This document shows, in pieces, positions 10,599 through 13,054 of a stretch of 13,054 nt of DNA. The position numbers and the translations under genes were made by a program. Every line of letters starts with the position of its first letter. The first letter of the stretch is position 1. The stretch is from contig JAUUZB010000018.1 in assembly GCA_030590185.1 (NCBI GenBank), positions 1-13,054 of the forward strand. The letters are read 5' to 3'. This DNA comes from Deltaproteobacteria bacterium. Lineage in GTDB: Bacteria; Myxococcota; XYA12-FULL-58-9; JAUUZB01. The notes beneath the pieces were generated by a model that worked only from the letters and a program-made list of their open reading frames with translations, did no database searches and had not been told where the DNA came from.

Positions 10599-13054
10599 AT
10601 GGAGCACCAACCCTCCCCCTGGCATGCCCCAATCGCGGCTGCGGCGTTGGTTTTACTAACGGCTGGCTGTTCGGTTTCACCCACCGACCTGAGCGGCTAT
10701 GCCTGCGACGAGGGCGAATGCGCCGACGGCTACGTCTGCAACCCCGTCACCGATGCCTGCGTGGAGCCCCTGACCGTGAGCTGCTCCGGCGGCGGCATCT
10801 GTCCGTCGGAGGTCAACACCGGCGACGGTTGCTCGCCCGAGGGCGCCTTCATTCCCTGCGTCGATGACGCGACCGATTGCGCCGAGGGCTGCCGGTCCTG
10901 CGAGAGCGGCCTCTGGACCGAGTGCATCGGCGGGGCCGCGTGTGAGCTCGGGTTGGTGTCGAGCTGTGCCGACTGTTTCGATGACTGCACGACCCAGGTC
11001 GAGAACGCCACGCCGATCTGCAACACCTCCGGCGCGCTCTACCACTGCGACTTCAGCAGTTGTGACGGCGACTGGGCCGATGCAGACGCCGACGGGACCA
11101 ACGGTTGCGAGTGCCTAGTCACCTCCCCGGCCGAGAGTTGCAATGGCCTCGATGATGACTGCAATGACGTCATCGATGATCTAGATGCCGCTGACCTCGC
11201 CGTCGACTGCGCCGCTCAGGTCCCCGATGGAAACGTTGACCTCTGGTCCTGCGACGGCGGTTGTGTGGTCTCCACCTGCGGGAGCGATTACCTCGACTTC
11301 GACGGCTACGGCATCAACGGCTGTGAGTACTACTGCGCCCCGGCGGTATCGGGATCGGAGATCTGCGACGGCGAGGACAACGACTGCAACGGCATCACCG
11401 ACGACGCGATCGCCGATGTCTACAGCGACTGCGCCGCCCAATACGGCGGCGCCGTGGACGTCACCGAGTGGATGTGCACCGGGGGCTGCGTGATCGTCGG
11501 CTGCGAACCTGGCTCCCAGCCCAGCGGTAGCGATCCCGCCCTCGGCTGTGACGGCAGTTGTATGCAAACCAACGGCGGCGTCGAGATTTGCGACGACATC
11601 GACAACGACTGCAACGGCTACCGCGATGACGGACTGGGGGCCGATCCGGCCTCCGTCTGTGGTGACGGCGTCTTCTGCCCGATCACCGAAGTCTGCGACG
11701 ACGGCGACCAGATCGACAACGGTGAGGGTGCCTGCGTGGCCGATTGCTCCGCCGTGCAGGTTTGCGGTGATGGGCAGATCGACGGCAGCGAGCTCTGCGA
11801 CGACGGTGACACCCTCGACAACGGCGAGGCCGGCTGTGTGGCCGACTGCTCAGCGGTTCAGATCTGTGGTGACGCCGACCTGCACGGCACCGAGGTGTGC
11901 GATGACGGCAACCTCATCTCCGAAGGCCAGGGCGACTGTGTCGCCGACTGCACCGCGGTGCAGACCTGCGGCAACACCGAGCTCGAAGGGACCGAGGCCT
12001 GCGACGATGGCAACACCGTATCCGAGGGTGAGGGGCAGTGCGCCGGGGACTGCAGCGGGATCCAGGTCTGCGGCGACGACGCTCAGAACGGTACCGAGAT
12101 CTGTGACGACGGCCTGCGCAACGGCACTGGCAATAACTTCTGCCTGGGCGACTGCTCCGCCATCCAAATCTGTGGGGACGACATCACCGGCGGTACGGAG
12201 TTGTGCGACGACGGGGCGGACAACGGCAGCGGTGACGGGTTCTGCAACGTGACCTGCGATGGCATCCAGGGTTGCGGCGACGATATCCTCGTGGGCACCG
12301 AGGTCTGCGACGACGGCCTCGCCAATGGCGCCGGCGAAGGTTATTGCCTGCTCGACTGCACCGGCTATCAGACCTGCGGCGACGGTGACGCGGAGGGGAC
12401 CGAGGTCTGTGATGATGGCGCCGGCAACGGCGGCGGTGACGGTTTCTGCTTGATCGATTGCCTGGCTATCCAGACCTGCGGCGATGGCAACATCAACGGC
12501 ACCGAGGCCTGCGACGCCGGCGCCTCCAATGGCACCGGCGACGGGATCTGTTTGACGACCTGTCTCGACTTTCAGGATTGTGGTGACGGCGACACCGAGG
12601 GCTCCGAAGCCTGCGACGATGGCAATGAGAGCTCCGAGGGGCAGGACTCCTGCGTGGCCGACTGCAGCATCATCCAGGATTGCGGCAACGGCAGCACCGA
12701 GGGTACCGAGATCTGCGACGCGGGCGGCGCCAATGGCACCGGCGATGGGATCTGTCTGACGACCTGTTTGGACTACCAGGATTGTGGTGATGGTGACACC
12801 GAGGGGTCCGAAGCCTGCGACGATGGCAACCAGACCGATGACGGTGACGACACCTGCGTGGCCGACTGCAGCATGATCGAGGACTGCGGTAATAGCACGA
12901 CCGAGGGGACCGAGGGCTGCGACGACGGTAACACCACGGACGATGGCGACGGCACCTGCCTGGCCGATTGCTCCGACATCGAAGATTGCGGCGACGGCGA
13001 CGTCGAGGGCACTGAGGTCTGCGACGCGGGCGCCTCCAACGGCACCGGCGAGGG
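10599..13054 (+). CDS. Long cysteine-rich repeat lipoprotein (DUF4215 / MopE-like motifs), 3' end beyond window
   Basis: Open for 818 codons with no stop. ATG at 10599 gives a lipoprotein signal (hydrophobic PIAAAALVLLTAGC, lipid-anchored C24). ATG at 10595 is in another frame and rejected. Residues 25-170 are Cys-rich with no clear family (many CxxxxC and CDG pairs). Residues 179-344 hold three MopE-like metal-binding motifs: CNGLDDDCNDVIDD, CDGEDNDCNGITDD and CDDIDNDCNGYRDD. From residue 354 come 34-residue units of the form CGDGxxxGTExCDDGN...C...C, the Myxococcus Cys-rich repeat (DUF4215), thirteen complete (the first 35 residues with an extra Cys) and a fourteenth cut. It is probably a disulfide-bonded, metal- or calcium-binding surface stalk. 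The function of the family is not established. It lies 68 bases after the ABC operon, on its own promoter. Confidence 0.9.
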   Translation, partial: MEHQPSPWHAPIAAAALVLLTAGCSVSPTDLSGYACDEGECADGYVCNPVTDACVEPLTVSCSGGGICPSEVNTGDGCSPEGAFIPCVDDATDCAEGCRSCESGLWTECIGGAACELGLVSSCADCFDDCTTQVENATPICNTSGALYHCDFSSCDGDWADADADGTNGCECLVTSPAESCNGLDDDCNDVIDDLDAADLAVDCAAQVPDGNVDLWSCDGGCVVSTCGSDYLDFDGYGINGCEYYCAPAVSGSEICDGEDNDCNGITDDAIADVYSDCAAQYGGAVDVTEWMCTGGCVIVGCEPGSQPSGSDPALGCDGSCMQTNGGVEICDDIDNDCNGYRDDGLGADPASVCGDGVFCPITEVCDDGDQIDNGEGACVADCSAVQVCGDGQIDGSELCDDGDTLDNGEAGCVADCSAVQICGDADLHGTEVCDDGNLISEGQGDCVADCTAVQTCGNTELEGTEACDDGNTVSEGEGQCAGDCSGIQVCGDDAQNGTEICDDGLRNGTGNNFCLGDCSAIQICGDDITGGTELCDDGADNGSGDGFCNVTCDGIQGCGDDILVGTEVCDDGLANGAGEGYCLLDCTGYQTCGDGDAEGTEVCDDGAGNGGGDGFCLIDCLAIQTCGDGNINGTEACDAGASNGTGDGICLTTCLDFQDCGDGDTEGSEACDDGNESSEGQDSCVADCSIIQDCGNGSTEGTEICDAGGANGTGDGICLTTCLDYQDCGDGDTEGSEACDDGNQTDDGDDTCVADCSMIEDCGNSTTEGTEGCDDGNTTDDGDGTCLADCSDIEDCGDGDVEGTEVCDAGASNGTGE
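11133..11630 (+). repeat. Three MopE-like metal-binding motifs spaced exactly 75 residues apart
   Basis: Motifs begin at residues 179, 254 and 329 of the Cys-rich lipoprotein (ESCNGLDDDCND, EICDGEDNDCNG, EICDDIDNDCNG). The DNA between consecutive motifs is 225 bases each time. The intervening sequence is also related: D-C-A-A-Q ... CxGGCVV/I occurs in the first two units. This is a diverged tandem duplication within the gene. Confidence 0.75.
11658..13054 (+). repeat. 102-bp coding tandem repeats (34-residue, 4-Cys units)
   Basis: Unit starts at 11658 (35 residues), then 11763, 11865 and every 102 bases to 12987, running off the window. Cysteines fall at unit positions 1, 12, 25 and 29 throughout. 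Units starting at 12477 and 12579 are closely repeated by those at 12681 and 12783: the DAGxxNGTGDGICLTTC type followed by the DDGN...CVADCS type. This shows a recent 204-bp higher-order duplication. Confidence 0.9.

Noticed and set aside
11548..12252. 234-codon plus-strand frame, Thr/Ala/Arg-rich, inside the Cys-rich region
   Set aside because: Out-of-frame shadow of the 102-bp repeats; the continuous frame starting at 10599 carries the Cys pattern and a lipoprotein signal.
11658..13054. Regular 102-bp periodicity considered as a CRISPR-like array
   Set aside because: The repeats are contiguous, coding and in frame, without alternating constant repeats and unique spacers.

Overview
The window looks like part of a chromosome from a high-GC myxobacterium-like bacterium (Myxococcota, Bradymonadota or a related deltaproteobacterial lineage). 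The evidence is a set of protein features typical of that group: a 34-residue cysteine-rich repeat lipoprotein of the DUF4215 / Myxococcus Cys-rich repeat type with MopE-like CNGxDxDCNG motifs, a secreted M14 metallopeptidase ending in a MYXO-CTERM-like GCGC + hydrophobic + Arg tail, a PEGA-domain protein with a CxxxxC TolB-like N-terminal domain, a beta-helix lipoprotein with a choice-of-anchor Q-like C-terminus, and a single-domain PilZ protein. No rRNA, tRNA, CRISPR array or integrase was found.

Layout. 1-1368 (+): 3' part of a surface beta-helix lipoprotein, convergent with 1416-2777 (-), a PEGA-domain envelope protein; a nested hairpin fills the 47-base gap. 2778-4135: an accessory island in which two copies of a roughly 190-215 bp repeat (3009-3201 and 3844-4060) flank an antitoxin/ParE-RelE-type toxin pair (3291-3833). 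4136-4477 (-): PilZ protein. 4545-5492 (-): metallo-beta-lactamase-fold hydrolase. 5560-8094 (-): exported zinc carboxypeptidase. 8179-8256 (+): apparent C-terminal stub of a TetR-type regulator overlapping the start of a tightly coupled ABC exporter operon (8253-10530, ATPase plus two permeases with ATGA junctions). 10599 to the window end (+): a very long Cys-rich lipoprotein gene with no stop in the window.

How the genes work together: the three ABC genes form one exporter that probably once had a TetR-type local regulator. The toxin and antitoxin form one module carried between repeats in a cassette-like unit. The surface proteins (beta-helix lipoprotein, M14 peptidase, Cys-rich lipoprotein, PEGA protein) are separate secretome genes, each apparently with its own promoter, rather than one pathway. 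Three genes (antitoxin, MBL hydrolase, Cys-rich lipoprotein) lack a good ribosome binding site and have a -10-like hexamer exactly 6 bases before the ATG, suggesting leaderless mRNAs.

I did not find a clear new multi-gene system. The observations most worth following are the repeat-flanked toxin-antitoxin cassette with GTTAGGC core-like sequences 835 bp apart, the recurrent leaderless promoter geometry, the regulator stub fused into the exporter operon, and the indel-free 102-bp tandem array with a higher-order duplication.
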